A stretch of 64,000 nucleotides of DNA from Bugula neritina (GCA_964035545.1 CAXIUT010000230.1:1178001-1242000), one strand, 5' to 3'. Positions 27,601 through 43,207 are shown, numbered from the stretch's first letter. Numbers and translations are program-made. The notes: generated by a model from the letters alone, not told the origin.

Positions 27601-30600
27601 AATACACTGTGACACACTGAAATACACTGCAACATACTGCAACATACTGCAACATACTGAAATATTGTGCGACACATTAAAATATACTGCAACACATTGA
27701 AATCTACTGCAACATGCTGAAACATACTGCAATATACTGAAATACACTGTGACACACTGAAATACACTGCAACATACTGCAACATACTGCAACATACTGA
27801 AATATTGTGCGACACACTGAAATACACTGCAACATACTGCAACATACTGCAACATACTGAATTACACTGGAACATATTGATATACACTGCAACACATTGA
27901 AATATACTGCAACACACTGAACCATATGATGGCAACATACCGAAATTTACTGCGACACACTGAAAAATACTGCAACATACGAATTATACTTCAAGTGGTG
28001 CAACATACTGAAATACAATATGACACACTGAAATACACTGCAACATACTGCAACATACTGCAACATACTGAAATATTGTGCGACACATTAAAATATACTG
28101 CAACACATTAAAATCTACTGCAACATGCTGAAACATACTGCAATATACTGAAATACACTGTGACACACTGAAATACACTGCAACATACTGCAACATACTG
28201 CAACATACTGAAATATTGTGCGACACACTGAAATACACTGCAACATACTGCAACATACTGCAACATACTGAATTACACTGGAACATATTGATATACACTG
28301 CAACACATTGAAATATACTGCAACACACTGAACCATATGATGGCAACATACCGAAATTTACTGCGACACACTGAAAAATACTGCAACATACGAATTATAC
28401 TTCAAGTGGTGCAACATACTGAAATACAATATGACACACTGAAATACACTGCAACATACTGCAACATACTGCAACATACTGAAATATTCTGCGACACATT
28501 GAAACATACTGCAACATACTGAATATACTGCAACATACTGCAACATACTGAAATATTGTGCGACACATTGAAATATACTGCAACATTTTGAAATATACTG
28601 TAACATACTGCAACATACTAAAATACACTGCAACATACTGAAATACATTGCAACACATTAAAATACACTGCGACATACTGAAACATACTGCAACATACTG
28701 AAATATACTGCAACATACTGAGATACACATAACATATTGAAATATACTGCAACATACTGAATTACACTCTAACATACTTAAATATGCTGTAGCATACTGA
28801 AATACACTGCAACACACTGAAGTATACTGTAATACACTGAAATGTAATGCAACATACTGAATTATACTGCAACATAGTGCAACATACTGAAATACACTAC
28901 AACAATCTGCAACATACTGAAATACACCGGAACATATAGAAATACACTGCGACACATTGAAACATACCGCAACATACTGAAATACACTGGGACACATTGA
29001 AATACACTGCAAAATACTGCAACATACTGCAACATACTGAAATACATTGCAACACATTAAAATATACTGCAACATACTGAAACATACTGAAATATACTGC
29101 AACACACTGAAACATACGGCAACATACCGAAATAAACTGCGACACGTTGAAAATTACTGCAACATACTGAAATATACTGCGACGCCGTAAAATATACTGC
29201 AACATACTGAAATAGACTGCAAGTGGTGCAACATACTGAAATACCTTGTGACACACTGAAATACACTGCAACATACTGCAACATACTGAAATATTGTGCG
29301 ACACAATAAAATATACTGCAACATATTGAAATATACTGTAACATACTGCAACATACTAAAATACACTACAACACATTAAAATATACTGCAACATACTGAA
29401 ACATACTGCAACATACTGAAATACACTGTGACACCCTGAAATACACTGCAACATACTGCAACATACTGCAACATACTGAATTACACTGGAACATATTGAT
29501 ATACACTGCAACACATTGAAATATACTGCAACACACTGAGCCATACGGCAACATACCGAAATTTACTGCGACACACTGAAAAATACTGCAACATACGAAT
29601 TATACTTCAAGTGGTACAACATACTGAAATACAATGTGACACACTGAAATGCACTGCAACATACTGCAACATACTGCAACATACTGAAATATTGTGCGAC
29701 ACATTGAAATATACTGCAACGTATTGAAATATACTGTAACATACTGCAACATACTAAAATACACTGCAACATACTGAAATACATTGCAACACATTAAAAT
29801 ATACTGCGACATACTGAAACATACTGCAACATGCTGAAATATACTGCAACATACTGAAATACACTATAACATATTGAAATATACTGCAACATACTGAATT
29901 ACACTCTAACATACTGAAATATGCTGTAGCATACTGAAAGACACTGCAACACACTGAAGTATACTGTAATACACTGAAATGTAATGCAACATACTGAATT
30001 ATACTGCAACATAGTGCAACATACTGAAATACACTGTGACACACTGAAATACACTGAAACATAATGCAACATACTGCAACATACTGAAATACACTGTAAC
30101 ATATCGAAATACACTGCAACATACTGCAACATACTGCAACATATTGAAATACACTACAACATACTGCAACATACTGAAATACACTGGAATATATTGAAAT
30201 ACACTGCGACACATTGAAACATACTGCAACATACTGAAATATACTGCAAGATACTGCAACATACTGAAACAGACTGTGACATACTGAAATACACTGCAAC
30301 ATACTGCAAGATACTGCAACCTACTGAAATACACTGAAACATATTGAAATACACTGCATCATACTGCAACATACTGAATTACACTGCAACATATTGATAT
30401 ACACTGCAACACATTGAAATATACTGCAACACACTGAAACATATGGCAATATACCAAAATATACTGCGACACCTTGAAAAATACTGCAACATACGAAATA
30501 TACTGCAAGTGGTGCAACATACTGAAATACAATGTGACACACTGGAATACACTGCAACATACTGCAACATACTGCAACATACTGAAATACACTGTAACAT

Positions 30601-31978
30601 ATTGAATTACACTGCATCATACTGCAACATACTGAAAAACACTGGAACATATTGATATACACTGCAACTCATTGAAATAAACTGCAACACACTGCAACAT
30701 ACGGCAGCATACCGAAATATACTGCGACACCTTGAAAAATACCGCAACATACTGAAATATACTGCAAGTGGGGCAACATACTGAAATACACTGTGACATA
30801 CTGAAATACACTGCAACATACTGCAAGATACTGCAACGTACGGAAATACAGTGTAACTTATTGAATTACACTGAATCATACTGCAACATACTGAGATACA
30901 CTGGAACATATTGATATACACTGCAACACATTGAAATATACTGCAACACACTGAACCATATGACAACAAACCAAAATTTACTGCGACACACTGAAAAATT
31001 TTGCAACATATGAATTATACTTCAAGTGGTGCAACATTCTGAAATACAATGTGACACACTGAAATACACTGCAACATACTGCAACATACTGCAACATACT
31101 GAAATATTGTGCGACACATTGAAATATACTGCAACATATTGAAATATACTGTAACATACTGCAACATACTAAAATACACTGCAACATACTGAAATACATA
31201 GCAACACATTAAAATATACTGCGACATACTGAAACATACTGCAACATGCTGAAATATACTGCAACATACTGAAATACACTATAACATATTGAAATATACT
31301 GCAACATACTGAATTACACTCTAACATACTGAAATATGCAGTAGCATACTGAAATACACTGCAACACACTGAAGTATACTGTAATACACTGAAATGTAAT
31401 GCAACATACTGAATTATACTGCAACATAGTGCAACATACTGAAATACACTGTGACACACTAAAATACACTGAAACATAATGCAACATACTGCAACATACT
31501 GAAATACACTGTAACATATCGAAATACACTGCAACATACTGCAACATACTGCAACATACTGAAATACACCGTAACATATCGAAATACACTTCAACATACT
31601 GCAACATACTGAAATGCACCGGAACATAATGGAATACCCTGCAACACATTGAAATATACTGCAACAGACTGAAACATAAGGTAACACAATGAAGTATACT
31701 GCGACACATTAAAATATACTGCAACATACTGTAATAGACTGCAACATACTGAAATGTAATGTAATATACAGAAATGTACTGTAACATACTGAATTACACT
31801 CTAACATACTGAAATATGCTGTAGCATACTGAAATACACTGCAACACACTGAGGTATACTGTAATACACTGAAATGTGATGCAACATACTGAATTATACT
31901 GCAACATAGTGCAACATACTGAAATACACTACAACAATCTGCAACATACTGAAATACACCGGAACATATAGAAATACA
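21661..31978. repeat. 10.3-kb tandem segmental duplication, copy 2
   Basis: This 10,318-bp second copy starts at about 21,661, where the sequence switches from the context found at about 31,978 (CACCGGAACATATAGAAATA) to the context found at 11,363 (CTGGGACACATTGAAATATA). It holds HOR copies equivalent to 3 (part) and 4 (23,171-25,296), a second open-frame-rich segment (25,933-27,940) and A blocks at 22,219, 24,603, 27,926, 28,337, 29,545 and 30,960. The net +20 bp comes from a 411-bp tandem gain near 28 kb together with loss of about 391 bp matching roughly 17.8-18.2 kb. Confidence 0.87.
27661..28482. repeat. 411-bp tandem duplication private to copy 2
   Basis: Two adjacent 411-bp copies (about 27,661-28,071 and 28,072-28,482) each carry the rare AATCTACTGC variant (27,701 and 28,112) and the ATGATGGCAAC block A (27,926 and 28,337). 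Only one such unit is present in the 10.3-kb partner (17,370-17,780). The length fits 410 bp minus two slips plus the 3-bp insertion. The event therefore post-dates the 10.3-kb duplication, or was lost from copy 1. Confidence 0.82.
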
Positions 31979-32850
31979 CTGCGACACATTGAAACATACT
32001 GCAACATACTGAAATACACTGGGACACATTGAAATACACTGCAAAATACTGCAACATACTGCAACATACTGAAATACATTGCAACACATTAAAATATACT
32101 GCAACATACTGAAACCTACTGCAACATACTGAAATATACTGCAACACGCTGAAACATACGGCAACATACCGAAATAAACTGCGACACGTTGAAAATTACT
32201 GCAACATACTGAAATATACTGCGACGCCTTAAAATATACTGTAACATACTGAAATAGACTGCAAGTGGTGCAACATACTGAAATACACTGTGACGCACTG
32301 AAATACACTGCAACATACTGCAACATACTGCAACATACTGAAATATTGTGCGACACAATAAAATATACTGCAACATATCGAAATATACTGTAACATACTG
32401 CAACATACTAAAATACACTGCAACACATTAAAATATACTGCAACATACTGAAACATACTGCAACATACTGAAATACACTGTGACACCCTGAAATACACTG
32501 CAACATACTGCAACATACTGCAACATACTGAATTACACTACAACATACTGCAAGATACCGCAACCTACTGAAATACACTGAAACATATTGAAATACACTG
32601 CATCATACTGCAACATACTGAATTACACTGGAACATATTGATATACACTGCAACACATTGAAATATACTGCAACACACTGAAACATACGGCAATATACCA
32701 AAATATACTGCGACACCTTGAAAAATACTACAACATACGAAATATACTGCAAGTGGTGCAACATACTGAAATACAATGTGACACACTGGAATACACTGCA
32801 ACATACTGCAACATACTGCAACATACTGAAATACACTGTAACATATTGAA
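31979..32850. repeat. Array downstream of the 10.3-kb duplication
   Basis: This stretch continues the ancestral flank, with block E at about 32,160 and block C at about 32,690. A joint near 32,535 (GAATTACACTACAACATACTG) links a 'GAATTACACTGG' context to a 'CTACAACATACTGCAAGATACC' context and skips a block A expected there. No gene-like content. Confidence 0.65.
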
Positions 32851-34571
32851 TTACACTGCATCATACTGCAACATACTGAAAAACACTGGAACATATTGAT
32901 ATACACTGCAACTCATTGAAATATACTGCAACACACTGCAACATACGGCAGCATACCGAAATATACTGCGACACCTTGAAAAATACTGCAACATACTGAA
33001 ATATACTGCAAGTGGGGCAACATACTGAAATACGCTGTGACATACTGAAGTACACTGCAACATACTGCAAGATACTGCGCTGTACGGAAATACAGCGTAA
33101 CTTATTGAATTACACTGAATCATACTGCAACATACTGAGATACACTGGAACATATTGATATACACTGCAACACATTGAAATATACTGCAACACACTGAAC
33201 CATATGACAACATACCAAAATTTACTGCGACACACTGAAAAATTTTGCAACATACGAATTATACTTCAAGTGGTGCAACATTCTGAAATACAATGTGACA
33301 CACTGAAATACACTGCAACATACTGCAACATACTGCAACATACTGAAATATTGTGCGACACATTGAAATATACTGCAACATATTGAAATATACTGTAACA
33401 TACTGCAACATACTAAAATACACTGCAACATACTGAAATACATTGCAACACATTAAAATATACTGCAACATACTGAAACATACTGCAACATGCTGAAATA
33501 TACTGCAACATACTGAAATACACAATAACATATTGAAATATACTGCAACATACTGAATTACACTCTAACATACTGAAATATGCTGTAGCATACTGAAATA
33601 CACTGCAACACACTGAAGTATACTGTAATACACTGAAATGTAATGCAACATACTGAATTATACTGCAACATAGTGCAACATACTGAAATACACTGTGACA
33701 CACTGAAATACACTGAAACATAATGCAACATACTGCAACATACTGAAATACACTGTAACATATCGAAATACACTGCAACATACTGCAACATACTGCAACA
33801 TACTGAAATACACCGTAACATATCGAAATACACTTCAACATACTGCAACATACTGAAATGCACCGGAACATAATGGAATACCCTGCAACACATTGAAATA
33901 TACTGCAACAGACTGAAACATAAGGTAACACAATGAAGTATTCTGCGACACATTAAAATATACTGCAACATACTGTAATACACTGTAACATATCGAAATA
34001 CACTGCAACATACTGCAACATACTGCAACATACTGAAATACACTACAACGTACTGCAACATACTGAAATACACTGGAACATATTGAAATACACTGCGACA
34101 CATTGAAACATACTGCAACATACTGAAATATACTGCAAGATACTGCAACATACTGAAACAGACTGTGACATACTGAAATACACTGCAACATACTGCAAGA
34201 TACCGCAACCTACTGAAATACACTGAAACATATTGAAATACACTGCAACACATTGAAATATACTGCAACATACTGAAATACACTATAACATATTGAAACA
34301 TAATGCAACATACTGCAACATACTGAAATACACTGTAACATATCGAAATACACTGCAACATACTGCAACATACTGCAACATACTAAAATACACTGCAACA
34401 CATTAAAATATACTGCAACATACTGAAACATACTGCAACATGCTGAAATACACAGTGACACCCTGAAATACACTGCAACATACTGCAACATACTGCAACA
34501 TACTGAATTACACTGGAACATATTGATATACACTGCAACACATTGAAATATACTGCAACACACTGAACCAT
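32851..34571. repeat. Dispersed 1.7-kb module, copy 1
   Basis: The order starts with D (about 32,940), passes a distinctive GCGCTGTACGGAAATACAGCG-type stretch near 33,078 and then A (33,204, ATGACAAC subtype). The same module returns 13,389 bp later at 46,240-47,960 and a further 14,257 bp later at 60,497-62,200. The bar codes include CACAATAACATATTG (about 33,522) and GAAGTATTCTGCGAC (about 33,936). Confidence 0.78.
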
Positions 34572-35781
34572 ATGACAACATACCGAAGTTTACTGCGACA
34601 CACTGAAAAATTTTGCAACATACGAATTATACTTCAAGTGGTGCAACATTCTGAAATACAATGTGACACACTGAAATACACTGCAACATACTGCAACATA
34701 CTGCAACATACTGCAACATACTGAAATATTGTGCGACACATTGAAATATACTGCAACATATTGAAATATACTGTAACATGCTGCAACATACTAAAATACA
34801 CTGCAACATACTGAAATACATTGCAACACATTAAAATATACTGCGACATACTGAAACATACTGCAACATGCTGAAATATACTGCAACATACTGAAATACA
34901 CTATAACATATTGAAATATACTGCAACATACTGAATTACACTCTAACATACTGAAATATGCTGTAGCATACTGAAATACACTGCAACACACTGAAGTATA
35001 CTGTAATACACTGAAATGTAATGCAACATACTGAATTATACTGCAACATAGTGCAACATACTGAAATACACTGTGACACACTGAAATACACTGAAACATA
35101 ATGCAACATGCTGCAACATACTGAAATACACTGCAACAGACTGAAACATAAGGTAACACAATGAAGTATTCTGCGACACATTAAAATATACTGCAACATA
35201 CTGTAATACACTGTGACATATCGAAATACACTGCAACATACTGCAGCATACTGCAACATACTGAAATACACTACAACATACTGCAACATACTGAAATACA
35301 CTGGAACATATTGAAATACACTGCGACACATTGAAACATACTGCAACATACTGAAATATACTGCAAGATACTGCAACATACTGAAACAGACTGTGACATA
35401 CTGAAATACACTGCAACATACTGCAAGATACCGCAACCTACTGAAATACACTGAAACATATTGAAATACACTGCAACACATTGAAATATACTGCAACATA
35501 CTGAAATACACTATAACATATTGAAACATAATGCAACATACTGCAACATACTGTAATACACTGTAACATATCGAAATACACTGCAACATACTGCAACATA
35601 CTAAAATACACTGCAACACATTAGAATATACTGCAACATACTGAAACATACTGCAACATACTGAAATACACTGTGACACCCTGAAATACACTGCAACATA
35701 CTGCAACATACTGCAACATACTGAATTACACTGGAACATATTGATATACACTGCAACACATTGAAATATACTGCAACACAC
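34572..35781. repeat. Module with 1,228-bp echo of the preceding one
   Basis: The sequence around the CCGCAACCTACTG variant at 34,203 recurs at 35,431, an offset of 1,228 bp (1,230 minus two slips from the block A at 34,572). The segment contains that single A block and ends near 35,781. There a CAACACACTGAAGTATACTG joint replaces the usual CACTGAACCATATGGC entry into block A. Confidence 0.68.
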
Positions 35782-37727
35782 TGAAGTATACTGTAATACA
35801 CGGAAATGTGATGCAACATACTGAATTATACTGCAACATAGTGCAACATACTGAAATACACTACAACAAACTGCAACATACTGAAATACACTGGAACATA
35901 TTGAAATACACTGCGACACATTGAAACATACTGCAACATACTGAAATACACTGGGACACATTGAAATACACTGCAACATACTGCAACATACTGCAACATA
36001 CTGCAACATACTGAAATACATTGCAACACATTAAAATATACTGCAACATACTGAAACCTACTGCAACATACTGAAATATACTGCAACACACTGAAACATA
36101 CGGCAACATACCGAAATAAACTGCGACACGTTGAAAATTACTGCAACATACTGAAATATACTGCGACGCCTTAAAATATACTGCAACATACTGAAATAGA
36201 CTGCGAGTGGTGCAACATACTGAAATACACTGTGACACACTGAAATACACTGCAACATACTGCAACATACTGCAACATACTGAAATATTGTGCGACACAA
36301 TAAAATATACTGCAACATATCGAAATATACTGTAACATACTGCAACATACTAAAATACACTGCAACACATTAAAATATACTGCAACATACTGAAACATAC
36401 GGCAACATACCGAAATAAACTGCGACACGTTGAAAATTACTGCAACATACTGAAATATACTGCGACGCCTTAAAATATACTGCAACATACTGAAATAGAC
36501 TGCGAGTGGTGCAACATACTGAAATACACTGTGACACACTGAAATACACTGCAACATACTGCAACATACTGCAACATACTGAAATATTGTGCGACACAAT
36601 AAAATATACTGCAACATATCGAAATATACTGTAACATACTGCAACATACTAAAATACACTGCAACACATTAAAATATACTGCAACATACTGAAACATACT
36701 GCAACATACTGAAATACACTGTGACACCCTGAAATACACTGCAACATACTGCAACATACTGCAACATACTGAATTACACTGGAACATATTGATATACACT
36801 GCAACACATTGAAATATACTGCAACACACTGAACCATATGGCAACATACCGAAATTTACTGCGACACACTGAAAAATACTGCAACATACGAATTATACTT
36901 CACTTGGTACAACGTACTGAAATACAATGTGACACACTGAAACACACTGCAACATACTGCAACATACTGCAACATACTGAAATATTGTGCGACACATTGA
37001 AATATACTGCAACGTATTGAAATATACTGTAACATACTGCAACATACTTAAATACACTGCAACATACTGAAATACATTGCAACACATTAAAATATACTGC
37101 GACATACTGAAACATACTGCAACATGCTGAAATATACTGCAACATGCTGAAATACACTATAACATATTGAAATATACTGCAACATACTGAATTACACTCT
37201 AACATACTGAAATATGCTGTAGCATACTGAAATACACTGCAACACACTGAAGTATACTGTAATACACTGAAATGTAATGCAACATACTGAATTATACTGC
37301 AACATAGTGCAACATACTGAAATACACTGTGACACACTGAAATACACTGAAACATAATGCAACATACTGCAACATACTGAAATACGCTGTAACATATCGA
37401 AATGCACTGCAGCATACTGCAACATACTGCAACATACTGAAATACACCGTAACATATCGAAATACACTTCAACATACTGCAACATACTGAAATGCACCGG
37501 AACATAATGGAATACCCTGCAACACATTGAAATATACTGCAACAGACTGAAACATAAGGTAACACAATGAAGTATACTGCTACACATTAAAATATACTGC
37601 AACATACTGAAATAGACTGCAACATACTGAAATGTAATGTAATATACAGAAATGTACTGTAACATACTGAATTACACTCTAACATACTGAAATATGCTGT
37701 AGCATACTGAAATACACTGCAAAATAC
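35782..37727. repeat. 1,946-bp HOR, copy 1
   Basis: This copy contains two E blocks only 299 bp apart (about 36,101 and 36,400), block A at 36,838 and block B near 37,490. All landmarks recur 1,946 bp later. Two local markers are TTCACTTGGTACAACG in block A, in place of TTCAAGTGG, and GCGAGTGGTGCAAC in block E. The length is 195 units minus four slips. Confidence 0.82.
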
Positions 37728-39673
37728 TGAAGTATACTGTAATACACTGAAATGTGATGCAACATACTGAATTATACTGCAACATAGTGCAACATACTGA
37801 AATACACTACAACAAACTGCAACATACTGAAATACACTGGAACATATTGAAATACACTGCGACACATTGAAACATACTGCAACATACTGAAATACACTGG
37901 GACACATTGAAATACACTGCAACATACTGCAACATACTGCAACATACTGCAACATACTGAAATACATTGCAACACATTAAAATATACTGCAACATACTGA
38001 AACCTACTGCAACATACTGAAATATACTGCAACACACTGAAACATACGGCAACATACCGAAATAAACTGCGACACGTTGAAAATTACTGCAACATACTGA
38101 AATATACTGCGACGCCTTAAAATATACTGCAACATACTGAAATAGACTGCGAGTGGTGCAACATACTGAAATACACTGTGACACACTGAAATACACTGCA
38201 ACATACTGCAACATACTGCAACATACTGAAATATTGTGCGACACAATAAAATATACTGCAACATATCGAAATATACTGTAACATACTGCAACATACTAAA
38301 ATACACTGCAACACATTAAAATATACTGCAACATACTGAAACATACGACAACATACCGAAATAAACTGCGACACGTTGAAAATTACTGCAACATACTGAA
38401 ATATACTGCGACGCCTTAAAATATACTGCAACATACTGAAATAGACTGCGAGTGGTGCAACATACTGAAATACACTGTGACACACTGAAATACACTGCAA
38501 CATACTGCAACATACTGCAACATACTGAAATATTGTGCGACACAATAAAATATACTGCAACATATCGAAATATACTGTAACATACTGCAACATACTAAAA
38601 TACACTGCAACACATTAAAATATACTGCAACATACTGAAACATACTGCAACATACTGAAATACACTGTGACACCCTGAAATACACTGCAACATACTGCAA
38701 CATACTGCAACATACTGAATTACACTGGAACATATTGATATACACTGCAACACATTGAAATATACTGCAACACACTGAACCATATGGCAACATACCGAAA
38801 TTTACTGCGACACACTGAAAAATACTGCAACATACGAATTATACTTCACTTGGTACAACGTACTGAAATACAATGTGACACACTGAAATACACTGCAACA
38901 TACTGCAACATACTGCAACATACTGAAATATTGTGCGACACATTGAAATATACTGCAACGTATTGAAATATACTGTAACATACTGCAACATACTTAAATA
39001 CACTGCAACATACTGAAATACATTGCAACACATTAAAGTATACTGCGACATACTGAAACATACTGCAACATGCTGAAATATACTGCAACATGCTGAAATA
39101 CACTATAACATATTGAAATATACTGCAACATACTGAATTACACTCTAACATACTGAAATATGCTGTAGCATACTGAAATACACTGCAACACACTGAAGTA
39201 TACTGTAATACACTGAAATGTAATGCAACATACTGAATTATACTGCAACATAGTGCAACATACTGAAATACACTGTGACACACTGAAATACACTGAAACA
39301 TAATGCAACATACTGCAACATACTGAAATACGCTGTAACATATCGAAATGCACTGCAGCATACTGCAACATACTGCAACATACTGAAATACACCGTAACA
39401 TATCGAAATACACTTCAACATACTGCAACATACTGAAATGCACCGGAACATAATGGAATACCCTGCAACACATTGAAATAAACTGCAACAGACTGAAACA
39501 TAAGGTAACACAATGAAGTATACTGCTACACATTAAAATATACTGCAACATACTGAAATAGACTGCAACATACTGAAATGTAATGTAATATACAGAAATG
39601 TACTGTAACATACTGAATTACACTCTAACATACTGAAATATGCTGTAGCATACTGAAATACACTGCAAAATAC
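37728..39673. repeat. 1,946-bp HOR, copy 2
   Basis: This copy has the same order as copy 1, with E blocks at about 38,047 and 38,346, block A at 38,784 and TTCACTTGGTACAACG retained. A few substitutions separate the two (for example CATACGACAACATACC at about 38,343 against CATACGGCAAC). Homology at this spacing continues past 39,673 to about 39.88 kb, where the following copy has one CATACTGCAA unit fewer. Confidence 0.82.
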
Positions 39674-41335
39674 TGAAGTATACTGTAATACACTGAAATG
39701 TGATGCAACATACTGAATTATACTGCAACATAGTGCAACATACTGAAATACACTACAACAAACTGCAACATACTGAAATACACTGGAACATATTGAAATA
39801 CACTGCGACACATTGAAACATACTGCAACATACTGAAATACACTGGGACACATTGAAATACACTGCAACATACTGCAACATACTGCAACATACTGAAATA
39901 CATTGCAACACATTAAAATATACTGCAACATACTGAAACCTACTGCAACATACTGAAACCTACTGCAACATACTGAAATATACTGCAACACGCTGAAACA
40001 TACGGCAACATACCGAAATAAACTGCGACACGTTGAAAATTACTGCAACATACTGAAATATACTGCGACGCCTTAAAATATACTGCAACATACTGAAATA
40101 GACTGCAAGTGGTGCAACATACTGAAATACACTGTGACGCACTGAAATACACTGCAACATACTGCAACATACTGCAACATACTGAAATATTGTGCGACAC
40201 AATAAAATATACTGCAACATATCGAAATATACTGTAACATACTGCAACATACTAAAATACACTGCAACACATTAAAATATACTGCAACATACTGAAACAT
40301 ACTGCAACATACTGAAATACACTGTGACACCCTGAAATACACTGCAACATACTGCAACATACTGCAACATACTGAATTACACTGGAACATATTGATATAC
40401 ACTGCAACACATTGAAATATACTGCAACACACTGAACCATATGGCAACATACCGAAATTTACTGCGACACACTGAAAAATACTGCAACATACGAATTATA
40501 CTTCAAGTGGTACAACGTACTGAAAAACAATGTGACACACTGAAATACACTGCAACATACTGCAACATACTGAAATATTGTGCGACACATTGAAATATAC
40601 TGCAACGTATTGAAATATACTGTAACATACTGCAACATACTAAAATACACTGCAACATACTGAAATACATTGCAACACATTAAAATATACTGCGACATAC
40701 TGAAACATACTGCAACATGCTGAAATATTCTGCAACATACTGAAATACACTATAACATATTGAAATATACTGCAACATACTGAATTACACTCCAACATAC
40801 TGAAATATGCTGTAGCATACTGAAATACACTGCAACACACTGAAGTATACTGTAATACACTGAAATGTAATGCAACATACTGAATTATACTGCAACATAG
40901 TGCAACATACTGAAATACACTGTGACACACTGAAATACACTGAAACATAATGCAACCTACTGCAACATACTGAAATACACTGTAACATATCGAAATACAC
41001 CGCAACATACTGCAACATACTGCAACATACTGAAATACACTACAACATACTGCAAGATACCGCAACCTACTGAAATACACTGAAACATATTGAAATACAC
41101 TGCATCATACTGCAACATACTGAATTACACTGGAACATATTGATATACACTGCAACACATTGAAATATACTGCAACACACTGAAACATACGGCAATATAC
41201 CAAAATATACTGCGACACCATGAAAAATACTACAACATACGAAATATACTGCAAGTGGTGCAACATACTGAAATACAATGTGACACACTGGAATACACTG
41301 CAACATACTGCAACATACTGCAACATACTGAAATA
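39674..41335. repeat. 1,415-bp step, copy 1, with inserted block C
   Basis: Positions of about 39,925-41,035 are repeated 1,415 bp downstream. This copy holds E (about 40,000) and A (40,440; GTACTGAAAAACAATGTG variant). A local 20-bp duplication (CATACTGAAACCTACTGCAA) sits near 39,950. Positions 41,036-41,335 hold a block C joint (about 41,188) that has no counterpart at the end of copy 2. Confidence 0.75.
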
Positions 41336-42450
41336 CATTGCAACACATTAAAATATACTGCAACATACTGAAACCTACTGCAACATACTGAAATATACTG
41401 CAACACGCTGAAACATACGGCAACATACCGAAATAAACTGCGACACGTTGAAAATTACTGCAACATACTGAAATATACTGCGACGCCTTAAAATATACTG
41501 CAATATACTGAAATAGACTGCAAGTGGTGCAACATACTGAAATACACTGTGACGCACTGAAATACACTGCAACATACTGCAACATACTGCAACATACTGA
41601 AATATTGTGCGACACAATAAAATATACTGCAACATATCGAAATATACTGTAACATACTGCAACATACTAAAATACACTGCAACACATTAAAATATACTGC
41701 AACATACTGAAACATACTGCAACATACTGAAATACACTGTGACACCCTGAAATACACTGCAACATACTGCAACATACTGCAACATACTGAATTACACTGG
41801 AACATATTGATATACACTGCAACACATTGAAATATACTGCAACACACTGAACCATATGGCAACATACCGAAATTTACTGCGACACACTGAAAAATACTGC
41901 AACATACGAATTATACTTCAAGTGGTACAACGTACTGAAAAACAATGTGACACAGTGAAATACACTGCAACATACTGCAACATACTGAAATATTGTGCGA
42001 CACATTGAAATATACTGCAACGTATTGAAATATACTGTAACATACTGCAACATACTAAAATACACTGCAACATACTGAAATACATTGCAACACATTAAAA
42101 TATACTGCGACATACTGAAACATACTGCAACATGCTGAAATATTCTGCAACATACTGAAATACACTATAACATATTGAAATATACTGCAACATACTGAAT
42201 TACACTCTAACATACTGAAATATGCTGTAGCATACTGAAATATACTGCAACACACTGAAGTATACTGTAATACACTGAAATGTAACGCAACATACTGAAT
42301 TATACTGCAACATAGTGCAACATACTGAAATACACTGTGACACACTGAAATACACTGAAACATAATGCAACATACTGCAACATACTGAAATACACTGTAA
42401 CATATCGAAATACACTGCAACATACTGAAACATACTGCAACATACTGAAA
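41336..42450. repeat. 1,415-bp step, copy 2
   Basis: This copy repeats E (about 41,415), A (41,855) and the CACGCTGAAACATACGG variant (39,991 and 41,406) seen in copy 1. The GTACTGAAAAACAATGTG variant is also shared. The two copies part near 42,450, where this one continues into the CACCGTAACATATCG (pre-B) context. Confidence 0.77.
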
Positions 42451-43207
42451 TACACCGTAACATATCGAAATACACTTCAACATACTGCAACATACTGAAA
42501 TGCACCGGAACATAATGGAATACCCTGCAACACATTGAAATATACTGCAACAGACTGAAACATAAGGTAACACAATGAAGTATACTGCGACACATTAAAA
42601 TATACTGCAACATACTGAAATAGACTGCAACATACTGAAATGTAATGTAATATACAGAAATGTACTGTAACATACTGAATTACACTCTAACATACCGAAA
42701 TATGCTGTAGCATACTGAAATACACTGCAACACACTGAAGTATACTGTAATACACTGAAATGTGATGCAACATACTGAATTATACTGCAACATAGTGCAA
42801 CATACTGAAATACACTACAACAAACTGCAACATACTGAAATACACTGGAACATATTGAAATACACTGCGACACATTGAAACATACTGCAACATACTGAAA
42901 TACACTGGGACACATTGAAATACACTGCAACATACTGCAACATACTGCAACATACTGAAATACATTGCAACACATTAAAATATACTGCAACATACTGAAA
43001 CCTACTGCAACATACTGAAATATACTGCAACACACTGAAACATACGGCAATATACCAAAATATACTGCGACACCTTGAAAAATACTGCAACATACGAAAT
43101 ATACTGCAAGTGGTGCAACATACTGAAATACAATGTGACACACTGGAATACACTGCAACATACTGCAACATACCGCAACATACTGAAATACACTGTAACA
43201 TATTGAA
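42451..43207. repeat. Array with block B and block C, no gene
   Basis: Block B sits near 42,505 and block C near 43,046, separated by the GGGACACATTGAAATACACTG stretch. The transition at about 43,040 from an E-like approach (CAACACACTGAAACATACGG) into block C is a hybrid joint. No coding or RNA feature is supported. Confidence 0.6.

Noticed and set aside
33060-33110. Small inverted repeat around GCGCTGTACGGAAATACAGCG-type stretch (also 46,470 and 60,724)
   Set aside because: CTGTA and TACAG can pair as a 5-bp stem, but the same positions in sister copies (20,510; 30,830; 43,430) read CTGCAACGTACGG...CAGTG. The stem is therefore a by-product of two substitutions and not conserved.
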